Of a stretch of 64,000 nucleotides of DNA, positions 46,912 through 54,936 are shown piece by piece. The DNA is from a virus. How positions within the stretch are numbered: position 1 is the stretch's first letter; every line of letters starts with the position of its first letter. The notes beneath the pieces are model-generated. The model searched no databases and had not been told where the DNA came from. It was given only the letters and a program-made list of their open reading frames with translations. Location: positions 1-64,000 of the IMG/VR virus record IMGVR_UViG_3300008267_000016; one strand, 5' to 3'. The position numbers and the translations under genes are program-made.

Positions 46912-47245
46912 GTTTCTCCAGTGCGCGGCGGATGGTATCTGACTGATCGGTATTGCCGTAACACTCAGCCGCAAGCTCCGCCAATGCTTGCAGCGCCTGC
47001 TCCTTCAAGCTCGGCGGCTTGGGGCGGCGGGCGGTGCGGAGTTCATCAATAGGAACATTTACCACCGGCCAAATACTCCCTAGCCACTCACAGCACGCCT
47101 CCAGCTCCTGGTCGGCTCCCCAGCGGGCGGCTTGGGTAGCGACGTAAAGATCACGCTGATCATCACATTCGGTTTGTTGGTAAATAGTGTCAGCCCATTC
47201 AACAACCAGCTCAGGCGGCGGAGTAATCGGGTGTTCTTGAGTCAT
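46901..47245 (-). CDS. First gene of the mini-protein cassette
   Basis: 114 residues: HPITPPPELVVEWADTIYQQ, LYVATQAARWGADQELEACC, EWLGSIWPVVNVPIDELR, then LKEQALQALAELAAECYG. PPELVVEWA and ARWGADQELEACCEWL resemble repeats seen in picocyanobacterial small proteins. GAGG lies eight bases before the start. It begins the coupled set. Function unknown. Confidence 0.68.
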   Translation of the reverse strand: MTQEHPITPPPELVVEWADTIYQQTECDDQRDLYVATQAARWGADQELEACCEWLGSIWPVVNVPIDELRTARRPKPPSLKEQALQALAELAAECYGNTDQSDTIRRALEKLDD

Positions 47246-47380
47246 TGTTGAACCTCGTAGTGTGTAGAACTAAGAATGTGCTTAAAAAACAATTTTGGTT
47301 TGAAAAAAATACGTTTGTCGAATCTGTTTTGCACAAAAACGCTAATGCGTATCCAATAAATTGATTTGACCTCAGTTCTT

Positions 47381-47950
47381 TTAGGGGTTTACATTCTCCC
47401 AAGGACTGATCTCACTAATGGGAGCTGGAGACTTAGGAGCTGTTGCCGCTGCTTGTTGGAGTTGCATGTACTGCAGAGCTTGTTTGTGTTGATTTAATTC
47501 AGCAGTTAACTGCTGTGTCTGTGCTTCGGCCCACTTCCGGGCATTCGCAGTCAGCTCATCGAGTGCTGATTGGGAGTGCGGGAAAGCAAAAATAACGCCA
47601 CCACCTTGCCGTACCGTAATTTTTTGACCGTTCGTGGTCTCAGCCAGATCGTTCAGGAATGCGTGAGCTCGGTCTCCAGGAATGTTTGCAAGAAGTCCAA
47701 GCTGAGCAGGATCGACGACCCCACGATTTGCTTCGTACAGGGCAGTGAAGCAAGACGTCACTCGTGTTGCAACTTCGTCAGTACGTTGCTTACGGAGCGC
47801 ACGTTCGCGCCCCAGCCCAGCACCGCCAATTAAACCACCAGCAAAAGCCAGAGAAGCTCCGACAAACTGAGGAGCCGTGATCGCTGTGGTGATCCCAACT
47901 GCAGCAGTAGCAGCCAGGGCGATCGCCAGATTAGGGTTTGACCGGGTCAT
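47381..47950 (-). CDS. Membrane-anchored winged-helix-like protein coupled to the primase
   Basis: 189 residues. Two N-terminal hydrophobic segments (about 7-26, AIALAATAAVGITTAITA, and about 30-47, GASLAFAGGLIGGAGLG) are followed by a cytosolic part. In it, GVVDPAQLGLLANIPGDRAH and AFLNDLAETTNGQKITVRQG read as a winged helix, followed by a Gln-rich helix. The start lies 20 bases inside the primase-helicase gene. It could tether replication or DNA to the membrane, which is inference. Confidence 0.6.
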   Translation of the reverse strand: MTRSNPNLAIALAATAAVGITTAITAPQFVGASLAFAGGLIGGAGLGRERALRKQRTDEVATRVTSCFTALYEANRGVVDPAQLGLLANIPGDRAHAFLNDLAETTNGQKITVRQGGGVIFAFPHSQSALDELTANARKWAEAQTQQLTAELNQHKQALQYMQLQQAAATAPKSPAPISEISPWENVNP

Positions 47951-50702
47951 GTTTTTGAAAAGCTGTGTCCCAACGAGTGCTGTTCATGTCCTGAGCGAAC
48001 TCCACGGGTGAGGGCAGTCGATCAGGTCCTTTAGCTGCGCGATCGGATTGTAAGTCAAAAGCTTTGATCCGAAGCCCCTTTATACCAGGAATGCCGTCAT
48101 TTAACACTACTTTTACGTTTGGTATTTTCAGAATGTTCGTCATAGCTTCTTTAGTCCGTTCAACAAAACGATGTTTTGCTGCGGGCTTATAACCACACGA
48201 TTTGCAGAAGTTGGCATAGCTCGGATAAAGAGCACCGTAAGCATTAGCTACATACATACCTTTTTCCGCTTCGTCAGTGTTTGGCTTCCGGGCACCTTGT
48301 CCTACAGGGGCGATGCTGTTGGGTGCGTACAAACAGCAATCGTGGAGCCACGCAACAAACTGATTGTTGAAGAGAAGTGCTTCGATGTTTGTTTTATTGA
48401 GCGAAGGCACGTGTTTTGTGGGGTTTGCCAGGACATCCTTCATCGTTGCGTAAGGCATCGATAAAGCCCACGTGACAATGCCGCTCATCTCTGGAACAAA
48501 AGCCCCTTCGATGCGATCGTCAAAGACGCTGATAAGTTCTTTACGCAGACTGGGATCTACGACCTTATCCATAACGATTGTTAAGCGCCGACGCTCTAGG
48601 CCGCTGCTCGAATCGTTTGATGTGATGTGTTCGTTACTCGCGATACAGACCAAACATTCAGGCTTGAAGCTGATGATCTCTTTTCCATACTTTCTTTCTG
48701 CACGCAGTGTGTCCGAAGCTGACGTCAGCTTCTTGAGGACATCCATCCGCCGGTTGTAGTTGGATTCATCAGTCAGGAGCAGAAGCTTCTTTCCAATCAG
48801 GTTGTAGCTTTCAAATTTATTAGTTTCAATGACCTCCAAGCTTGACGTGTGAGTGCCGTGGAAACCAGCGAGAGCCACCATGAGCTGCTGCATCGTTGAC
48901 TTGCCTGTACCGCCTGGGCCAACCAAGTGCAGGAATCTCTCACCAGCTGTGTAGCCAGTCAGGAGTGCTCGTGCGAAAGCCTGGATTAAAACTTCTTGCC
49001 CTTTATCCAGCGCAGAAGTGATCCAGCGCATAAACTCAGGACACTGAGCTTTGGCATCGTACTCATAGGGTAGTTTGTGACGCAGATAAAGCTCTTTATG
49101 CCGACCTTCTTCAAACTCCAGAGTCGTTGTATCTAGTACACCATTTCGGAAAGGAATATAGCCACGGGCTTTTGTCCAGATACTGCGACGACCTCCGTCA
49201 GCCGAACGGAGCAGCTTGGCTTTCAGGATCGAAAACACGCTGTTAATCATGGCCGCGTTGTACTTTGAGAGCACACCAGCAGTCACGAACGAATCAAGAG
49301 CTTTTACGATTCTGCGCTTTATGTGCTGCTCATCCTGGTGATACCAGATGTCTTGATCTTCATCGTAGTGATAGAACTGATCTAAATAGCTGTCGTATAT
49401 AAACTGATCGCCTTGGTTGGTGACGATGATATCAGCAACGTCATTCTCAGAGAATTCTCTATTTCTAGTCCCACCTTGAAGGTTTACAAGTTGCGTGGGT
49501 GTCGAAGGAGTGCTCATGTCTTCAGTTTTCTGTTTAGTTTTTGTTGTTGATTTTGATGTTGTTATCTCAGGTGTACTGAGATCAAATTCAGACATATCGA
49601 GCACAGCGTTTACAGCTGCTTCTCGTTTTGCTTGAGCTAGTGCTTCTTTGACTTCATCAGAAGCGTGTGTGTCAAAAACAGATCGGCTGATACGCCTGAT
49701 CTTTTTCCAAGTGCCGAGCTCTCCAAGCTCCGACGCCAGGGCTACGGCAGGTAATAGCTCCTCTGGATTCCGGATGGAGTTGAGGATTCGATCGAACTTG
49801 CCATCGATGTCGTGCGGGTAACCATATATGTTATAGAACGCACGATGCGCCACTGTCAAGGGTGAAACGCATAAAGCGATTTTATTTGACTCACACCAGT
49901 TCGACCACCCTAAAAGTTCCTTGAAAACAGCAGCCATGGTGGAGCTGCGATCTCCGACCTCCTCTCCCTCCAGCACGGACCGGACCGTGTTTGAAACGAG
50001 CCTCTCCAGATCCATCCCGTTTTCTCGGATGGTTACCTTATTTAAAAACTCAGAGGGATCCCCACCTAGATCAGTTTCATCTGGGGGCAGTGCCGCAAAT
50101 GCCCTGATGGCTTCCGAGATTTTTTCCTTGGGAATGTATTTACCAGGCGTTGCGAAGATAGCTTCTTTATTTTTTGGTCCGTAAAAAAGATTCGGTACCG
50201 TTGTTGCTCGAACGTCGGAACCAGGAATCTGAGAATATATCTGCTTACAGAACCACTGGTAGAAACTTGGATTGATGACCGTAGTTTCTAACCCAAAAAC
50301 CAATCGGAAGCGAGGCCAGTTTTCCCGCGTGGACGGCGAGTAATACCCAAGCGTTAGATATTTTTTACAGATATCAAGTTCAAGAGCTTGTTCAACAGTT
50401 AGCTCTTGCTTTTGTACTTTGTTACCGTCTTGATCTTTATGGTCTGCCTGGTTATCAATATCGACAATAATCAGTCCAGCTTTTATAACACCAGTTGAGT
50501 TTCTCTGTCTTTTACCATCTTGTAAATGCCAGGCACATAAACCCGCTTGCTGACCCAACACCGAAGCCAGTTCACCCGTGGTGAGCTCGCAAGCATCCCA
50601 GTTCGAGTTGAACGCAGAGAAGTTGCCACCGTCAGCGATCTTGCCCAGCTCGGGATGGAGGTGAGGGACCACCCCGAGGTTTACAGAGCAAATGAACTTC
50701 AT
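47931..50702 (-). CDS. PrimPol / SF3 helicase replication protein
   Basis: 923 residues. The N-terminal 220 look like an archaeo-eukaryotic primase-polymerase: LIIVDIDNQADHKD has the D-x-D metal site, and GYYSPSTRENWPRFRLVF follows. A middle region of about 200 residues includes the Thr/Lys-rich linker near residue 385. The C-terminal 450 are a D5-N plus superfamily 3 helicase: LHLVGPGGTGKSTMQQL (Walker A), KKLLLLTDESNYN (Walker B) and CLVCIASNEHITSND (motif C), with ERRRLTIVM after. It primes and unwinds phage DNA and is the central replication protein of the left arm. Confidence 0.9.
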   Translation of the reverse strand: MKFICSVNLGVVPHLHPELGKIADGGNFSAFNSNWDACELTTGELASVLGQQAGLCAWHLQDGKRQRNSTGVIKAGLIIVDIDNQADHKDQDGNKVQKQELTVEQALELDICKKYLTLGYYSPSTRENWPRFRLVFGLETTVINPSFYQWFCKQIYSQIPGSDVRATTVPNLFYGPKNKEAIFATPGKYIPKEKISEAIRAFAALPPDETDLGGDPSEFLNKVTIRENGMDLERLVSNTVRSVLEGEEVGDRSSTMAAVFKELLGWSNWCESNKIALCVSPLTVAHRAFYNIYGYPHDIDGKFDRILNSIRNPEELLPAVALASELGELGTWKKIRRISRSVFDTHASDEVKEALAQAKREAAVNAVLDMSEFDLSTPEITTSKSTTKTKQKTEDMSTPSTPTQLVNLQGGTRNREFSENDVADIIVTNQGDQFIYDSYLDQFYHYDEDQDIWYHQDEQHIKRRIVKALDSFVTAGVLSKYNAAMINSVFSILKAKLLRSADGGRRSIWTKARGYIPFRNGVLDTTTLEFEEGRHKELYLRHKLPYEYDAKAQCPEFMRWITSALDKGQEVLIQAFARALLTGYTAGERFLHLVGPGGTGKSTMQQLMVALAGFHGTHTSSLEVIETNKFESYNLIGKKLLLLTDESNYNRRMDVLKKLTSASDTLRAERKYGKEIISFKPECLVCIASNEHITSNDSSSGLERRRLTIVMDKVVDPSLRKELISVFDDRIEGAFVPEMSGIVTWALSMPYATMKDVLANPTKHVPSLNKTNIEALLFNNQFVAWLHDCCLYAPNSIAPVGQGARKPNTDEAEKGMYVANAYGALYPSYANFCKSCGYKPAAKHRFVERTKEAMTNILKIPNVKVVLNDGIPGIKGLRIKAFDLQSDRAAKGPDRLPSPVEFAQDMNSTRWDTAFQKHDPVKP

Positions 50703-50804
50703 GGGTTGTCGCTGAGCGCTTCTAGTATGACCTGGTTTGGGGCTTTTGGAACCGAAGAAATGCTGAAGAACCCAGAGCCCGCCTGCCTTCCGGTGCGATT
50801 GATT

Positions 50805-51584
50805 CTACGCTGCCGGGTTTAGTTCGTAGTACTGTTTGACAACTTGGAACCAACTTTCTTCGTCTTTTTCTATTTCTTCGCCTCCAAATGTAAATATCTG
50901 AGTGTTGAATTCTTTGATTGCCGTAGTGACAATAATTTGTGTTTTACTAATTTTAATCCCCAAGCAAGCTTCTGCGGCTGCTTTATAAGCTGCTAGCTGC
51001 AGTCTGGTCTTCTTTGTTTTAAATACTCCGGAAATTAGAGCCTTTCGAGTTCTTTCGTCGATGTTTTGATTTTTGTTCGGGAATCTAGCTGAGTAGGGTC
51101 CGTTACTCGTCTTGAAGTCGGCGAGGACAATCTCAGCGTTTGCGTTCATGTAAATCAAATCGCAGCAGCCGGCATACCCGTGCCCTGTTTTCTCATCGTA
51201 ATAATGAATACGACCGACACCATCATCACCAACGTATCTAGCCCAGCGTGGTTGATTAAAAGGTTTTTCAGACCACAGCACTCGACCACCTTCTAAAAGG
51301 TTATCCAGGAGCTCTGGCACTCCGTCCCAATATGGTTTGTACTGCTCTGATGGTATTACGCGAAGACCCCTCAAATAATCTTCTACGCTGTTGTGAATCC
51401 AAGTTCCTCTAGTAGCAGCTGCATCAGCAGCTCCTGGATTTAACGCATTCCAGTGAGCCAGCTTTGCCCGCGTGGCTTCTGTTTGAGTAGCGCTGAGAAT
51501 AGAAGTGACTGAAGGTAGAGGTTTGGGTACGCCGTTACAAACGTAGTGCCTTAAACCATTAACCGTTACGCGTGTATCGGACAC
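50805..51584 (-). CDS. PD-(D/E)XK exonuclease (RecB/Cas4-like)
   Basis: 259 residues. RGTWIHNSVEDYLRGL is the N-terminal His motif. GYAGCCDLIYMNANAEIVLA followed by DFKTSNGPYS gives the catalytic Asp...Asp-x-Lys, and TRLQLAAYKAAAEACLG is the QxxxY motif. This order is diagnostic of the RecB-type family used in phage recombination and DNA processing. It lies between the helicase and a small gene pair, 102 bases from the former. Confidence 0.88.
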   Translation of the reverse strand: MSDTRVTVNGLRHYVCNGVPKPLPSVTSILSATQTEATRAKLAHWNALNPGAADAAATRGTWIHNSVEDYLRGLRVIPSEQYKPYWDGVPELLDNLLEGGRVLWSEKPFNQPRWARYVGDDGVGRIHYYDEKTGHGYAGCCDLIYMNANAEIVLADFKTSNGPYSARFPNKNQNIDERTRKALISGVFKTKKTRLQLAAYKAAAEACLGIKISKTQIIVTTAIKEFNTQIFTFGGEEIEKDEESWFQVVKQYYELNPAA

Positions 51585-51610
51585 AATAAAGGTGTCAATT
51601 CTTTCTCAGC

Positions 51611-51931
51611 TTAGAATGAACTTGAGATCATAGTTCCTTCGTCTTCATCTTCATCATCTTCGTCGTCACCACCGAGGAAGAATTCTTGTTTTTGATACTG
51701 ATAGTCTCTATTACGCTGCTCGAGCTCAGACATTAGGCACAGTGCCGCAGAGAAACTTTCTATAGTGATGTCTGCACACTCCTCTGCTGTGCGTGCGTTG
51801 CCCTGGTAATCAACACACTCAGTTAAAAGCTGCTGACCCACAAGCAACGCACTGATCTTATCTAATAAGATGTTCTGTTCTTTTTGAAGTTCAATTAAAT
51901 GATCGAGCTGCTTGTACAGACGCTTGCTCAC
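51611..51931 (-). CDS. Unrecognised helical protein with acidic tail
   Basis: 106 residues from a GTG that overlaps the upstream TGA (GTGA). SKRLYKQLDHLIELQKEQNI then LLDKISALLVGQQLLTE form a probable coiled coil. The C-terminus is Asp/Glu-rich (GGDDEDDEDEDEG). Acidic tails of this sort occur in SSB-interacting or DNA-mimicking proteins. Function unknown. Confidence 0.6.
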   Translation of the reverse strand: MSKRLYKQLDHLIELQKEQNILLDKISALLVGQQLLTECVDYQGNARTAEECADITIESFSAALCLMSELEQRNRDYQYQKQEFFLGGDDEDDEDEDEGTMISSSF

Positions 51932-52464
51932 AGCTTTAAGTCTTGAGGGCGGTGCCAGCCTACTTCGAAATCTATTTGTGTATTGACAGCAGCTGCTCCT
52001 GCTTTTTGAAAAACAAACCACGCAGACGTCACAGGATCTTTTGCAGTTGTACCATCGGCACGAAATGAAGGCCGAGGACTCAAGATCTTAATGTTTGTGA
52101 GAGATGAATCTTGTAAGAAATCTTCTCGTGCCCGTGTGGGCTCCAAGAACGTTAAACGATCTAAGATGCACACACCTTTTCTAGAGATCTGGAGTCCACA
52201 CTCTGTTATCCACTTCGTGTAGTCTTTCATACCTTGTGTAATTGCTATCGTCCAGTCCACACTGTTTTTGTGCGTAGCCCACCAGTCAAGATCAACTAGG
52301 TTCTCTTCGTTATCGTTTGACTTGATATCTGTTATTCCTTTCTTTCTGATCTGTTTTTCGAGCTGCCCACTGAAGTCGCAAGGCAGTAAAACCACACCTT
52401 CGATCAGATTGCTGTTCCCGATAGGATCAAAGATATAACGAGGAACGGTGTAGAAGTTGGACAT
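51928..52464 (-). CDS. Methyltransferase-like protein lacking the catalytic motif
   Basis: 178 residues. ILDRLTFLEPTRAREDFL, ILSPRPSFRADGTTAKDP and TSAWFVFQKAGAAA follow the back half of phage adenine methyltransferase-type proteins (R-L-x-F-L-E-x-x-R...R-P-x-F...S-x-A-W-F-V-F). The expected NPPY or DPPY is absent; the equivalent region reads VDLDWWATHKNSVDWTIA. It may be a degenerate methyltransferase or a DNA-binding derivative. Its start codon overlaps that of the rightward NblA-like gene. Confidence 0.5.
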   Translation of the reverse strand: MSNFYTVPRYIFDPIGNSNLIEGVVLLPCDFSGQLEKQIRKKGITDIKSNDNEENLVDLDWWATHKNSVDWTIAITQGMKDYTKWITECGLQISRKGVCILDRLTFLEPTRAREDFLQDSSLTNIKILSPRPSFRADGTTAKDPVTSAWFVFQKAGAAAVNTQIDFEVGWHRPQDLKL

Positions 52465-52696
52465 GTCAAAAGGGCTGCTGGATAAACTTAAGTCACACTT
52501 GACTCTTGAGCAGAGTTTTACGCACCGTGCGTTTCTAGATGGGTTTGAAAAGCTGAACCCGCAAGAAGCTCGCGAGGTTCTTGAGATTGTATATGCAAAC
52601 TACCTAATTCGAGGCAAGCTACTCGAGAAGATCATAGATTATTGTGTTGCGTATGGTGTTTACTTACCTTCGTTTGGTGATCTTATAGACATGTAA
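52463..52696 (+). CDS. nblA: NblA-like phycobilisome degradation protein
   Basis: 77 residues from the ATG at 52463 (a TTG two codons upstream is less likely). After KGLLDKLKSH comes LTLEQSFTHRAFLDGFEKLN, then PQEAREVLEIVYANYLIRGK and LLEKIIDY. This matches the NblA pattern I know: LTLEQ-F near the start of helix one, Phe five residues later, then A-x-x-x-L, Tyr and Arg in helix two, at identical spacing. NblA bridges phycobiliprotein and Clp protease. The family is usually 55-65 residues, so the last 20 are extra. It is the only rightward gene of the left arm and has its own terminator. Confidence 0.65.
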   Translation: MSKGLLDKLKSHLTLEQSFTHRAFLDGFEKLNPQEAREVLEIVYANYLIRGKLLEKIIDYCVAYGVYLPSFGDLIDM

Positions 52697-52703
52697 CCAC
52701 AAA

Positions 52704-52728
52704 AAAGGACGCTGTAGTAGCGCCCTTT
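52704..52728. terminator. Bidirectional intrinsic terminator
   Basis: AAAGGACGCT, loop GTAGT, AGCGCCCTTT, with one A-C mismatch. An A-run lies on the left and a T-rich run (TTTTTTG) a little further right. It sits between the convergent ends of the NblA-like gene and the leftward replication gene, and could stop transcripts from both sides. Confidence 0.6.
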
Positions 52729-52752
52729 AGTGATTTTTTGATGACTAACTGG

Positions 52753-53583
52753 TCAGAAGTCCAGACCTGCTGCTTGGAGAGCTGCTTTCTGTTCTTCCGT
52801 CAGATCCTTTTTGGCAGTTGCCTTTTTGGGAGCCGGCGGTTCCGTGGCCTCAGGCTTAGCTCCTGGTGTTCCGGCGCCAGCTGGCAGAGCTGACAACCCA
52901 GCCGGAGCTGCGCCTTCGAGACGTTTGGGGTTCGCTTCTATAAAGGCTTCTTTAATCGCCCCGTGATCTTCCCCCAGAGGAAGCTCAACCAGATTCGAAC
53001 CGGGGATAGAAGAACGTAGTGCAGATGCCACCAGATCTCCTGAGCCAGCGTCAAGCCACGCTGCAATATCCTCGATGAGTTTGCGCTCTTCGTCAGTTTG
53101 TGCGGGCCGATCTTTGAATTCCAGCGCGTTGTAATTAATCTTGGCTCCATCGGCCCCCGTCATCGGGTCCCTCTCGTTGAAGGACTTCTGAACGAATTTA
53201 GTCGATGTGATTACCTCACCAACGTTAATCCGATTGTTGTAGAGCGTCTGGAAGTAGGAGATAAAGTTCTTTTGACTCGATTTACCGCTGATGATGCTAG
53301 TACATACGCAGCGTGGAGGAAGCAGACGATGAGAAGGTGTGACACCAATGTAACTAATACGAATAAACTCTTCATGCGACCGCATACCGAGGTTACCGAA
53401 ATACGGCGTGAACCCAAGAAGGATGAATTCAATCGGTATACCGTTGTCGTTGGAGTCCGTGATGGCCGCATCAGGGTCAGTATCGGATTTCCAACGGCGT
53501 GCTTGAAGATCGATTCGGAGCGTGTGAGGCGGGATTTGGCAGAGAATTTCATCAGCCGAAAATTTGCCAGCAATAAAAACCAT
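52753..53583 (-). CDS. Unrecognised replication-arm protein with SSB-like tail
   Basis: 276 residues. A folded N-terminal part (FIAGKFSADEILCQIPPHTL, IEFILLGFTPYFGNLGMRSH, GVTPSHRLLPPRCVCTSIIS) is followed by a long Pro/Ala/Lys-rich linker and a short helix ending QKAALQAAGLDF. The linker-plus-tip design is like that of single-stranded DNA-binding proteins, and the next gene is an SSB with the related end SLDFSL. It may be a recombination or annealing protein. Not recognised with certainty. Confidence 0.55.
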   Translation of the reverse strand: MVFIAGKFSADEILCQIPPHTLRIDLQARRWKSDTDPDAAITDSNDNGIPIEFILLGFTPYFGNLGMRSHEEFIRISYIGVTPSHRLLPPRCVCTSIISGKSSQKNFISYFQTLYNNRINVGEVITSTKFVQKSFNERDPMTGADGAKINYNALEFKDRPAQTDEERKLIEDIAAWLDAGSGDLVASALRSSIPGSNLVELPLGEDHGAIKEAFIEANPKRLEGAAPAGLSALPAGAGTPGAKPEATEPPAPKKATAKKDLTEEQKAALQAAGLDF

Positions 53584-53592
53584 GATTGTTAA

Positions 53593-54240
53593 TCAGAGAG
53601 AGAAGTCCAGTGATCCGAGAGCAGCCGTAGAGACGCGACCTTTATCGGGGTCTGCCGCTTTGGCGGGAGCAGCTTTTTTGCTGCGAGGCAGGTAGAGAAT
53701 TTTCTCCACACCGTAATTAAGATACTTGCGATCTTCCTTTTCGGAAGTACTTACGCGACCCACAGCAATAGTCGGTGTGCCTGGCGCAAGTTCGGCAAGT
53801 TGAGTTGAAAGGCTGTCCCAAGCTGTCAGCTTGAACCAAGCGGTTTCACCTTTTTCATCTTGCCAGGCCAGCGAACGGTTGGTTACTGTGTTGTCACCGA
53901 GCTGAGTTTCTTCAGTCGCAGGACCGAGGCCACCTGTGGAGATGAACAGGTTTACTGCCAGCAGGTCATCCCAGTTCTTGTCTGTAACAACCAACATGGG
54001 CTGCATCTGTAACACTCCATCCGGTGTTGTCTTGGTTGGCCCAATCGCAAGGATCGTTTGATTTTCTTCGAGAGTCTTGAGGATCTTGCCAACGTAATGA
54101 TCCTCCTTCATTGAGAGCTGGACCTTCGTGGCTACCCGCTTGTCGCTAGAAGGAAGGGATTCAGCGAGTACGTGTGTGATTTTGTTTTCGTCGGTGTCGG
54201 CGCCATCAGTGACGCGGAGCCCGAGTGTGAAGATGTTCAC
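53593..54240 (-). CDS. ssb: Single-stranded DNA-binding protein (OB fold)
   Basis: 215 residues. VTNRSLAWQDEKGETAWFKL, TAWDSLSTQLAELAPGTPTI and AVGRVSTSEKEDRKYLNYGV match the SSB OB fold (the alternation of aliphatic and aromatic residues and the central V-x-N-x-S-L-A strand). The N-terminal 95 residues look like a second, divergent OB-like region (TILAIGPTKTTPDGVLQMQP). The basic linker (KKAAPAKAADPDKG) ends in SLDFSL, an acidic-hydrophobic tip like the DDDIPF tails of bacterial SSBs. It protects single-stranded DNA during replication. Confidence 0.8.
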   Translation of the reverse strand: MNIFTLGLRVTDGADTDENKITHVLAESLPSSDKRVATKVQLSMKEDHYVGKILKTLEENQTILAIGPTKTTPDGVLQMQPMLVVTDKNWDDLLAVNLFISTGGLGPATEETQLGDNTVTNRSLAWQDEKGETAWFKLTAWDSLSTQLAELAPGTPTIAVGRVSTSEKEDRKYLNYGVEKILYLPRSKKAAPAKAADPDKGRVSTAALGSLDFSL

Positions 54241-54763
54241 GGTTTAACGTCCGGTAAATCGTTGAGCGATGTACGTTGAGTGCCTTGGCGATTTCCCTAG
54301 CAGGGACGCCCTGGCTGGAGAAGGCTAGTACCAAATTCACGTCCGCGTCCCCTAGTTTTGAGGCCTTCATTTTTTTGTAAGAATTGTGGTAAGGGTTTAC
54401 ACACAATGGGTTTGAGCATGACGGTTTGACACAACCATCTTTATTTATTTCTAAGTAATCTAAAATCAGTGGACGCACGTAATATTTCTGTTTCAGAGCA
54501 TAGATGACGGGAGACTTGTTGCAAAACCTGCCCCACCACTCATCACACTCTTCGTGCTTGAAATCGCTCGTAGCCAGCCGCCTGAATAAATAGGACAACT
54601 TGCTTTCTTTTACGCTCTTGTACGTCAGAGCAAACGTATCTGCCTGTAGAGCTCTGGCTATATCGGAGGATTGCGCTTGCGCGTGGCCAGCGTCATTCGC
54701 GGCTAAAGCTATTTCTAAAGTGCTGTCTGCCTTACCTAGTACCAAGCAATAACTAGTAGACAT
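54206..54763 (-). CDS. HNH-like homing endonuclease with HTH
   Basis: 185 residues. CVKPSCSNPLCVNPYHNSYK is the Cys/His core, and GVPAREIAKALNVHRSTIYR is a helix-turn-helix at the C-terminus. The combination is the same as in the protein at 25945. It overlaps the SSB gene by 35 bases and the small gene before it by 11. Insertion between replication genes is typical of free-standing homing nucleases. Confidence 0.72.
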   Translation of the reverse strand: MSTSYCLVLGKADSTLEIALAANDAGHAQAQSSDIARALQADTFALTYKSVKESKLSYLFRRLATSDFKHEECDEWWGRFCNKSPVIYALKQKYYVRPLILDYLEINKDGCVKPSCSNPLCVNPYHNSYKKMKASKLGDADVNLVLAFSSQGVPAREIAKALNVHRSTIYRTLNREHLHTRAPRH

Positions 54764-54887
54764 CGTTTGGCTGGAAGTCGGCCGCCTCCAAGATACGCCT
54801 GCGGTCTTCCTCGTTAGCCGCGAAGATTGGATAAAGATTCAGCCATCTGCCGAACCTACCTTCCAACAGCTTTTTAAAAAGTTTCAC
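54753..54887 (-). CDS. Small protein, 44 residues
   Basis: GTG at 54887 with AGAGGA a few bases before it; the TAG overlaps the start of the HNH gene by 11 bases. KLFKKLLEGRFGRWLNLYPI and FAANEEDRRRILEAADFQPN. Basic amphipathic start, acidic helix after. Function unknown, but coupling to the HNH gene is clear. Confidence 0.6.
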   Translation of the reverse strand: MKLFKKLLEGRFGRWLNLYPIFAANEEDRRRILEAADFQPNDVY

Positions 54888-54936
54888 TATCCTCTTTCCG
54901 ATAACTACTCAAGCGTAAACGCTCAGACGCTCGGCG

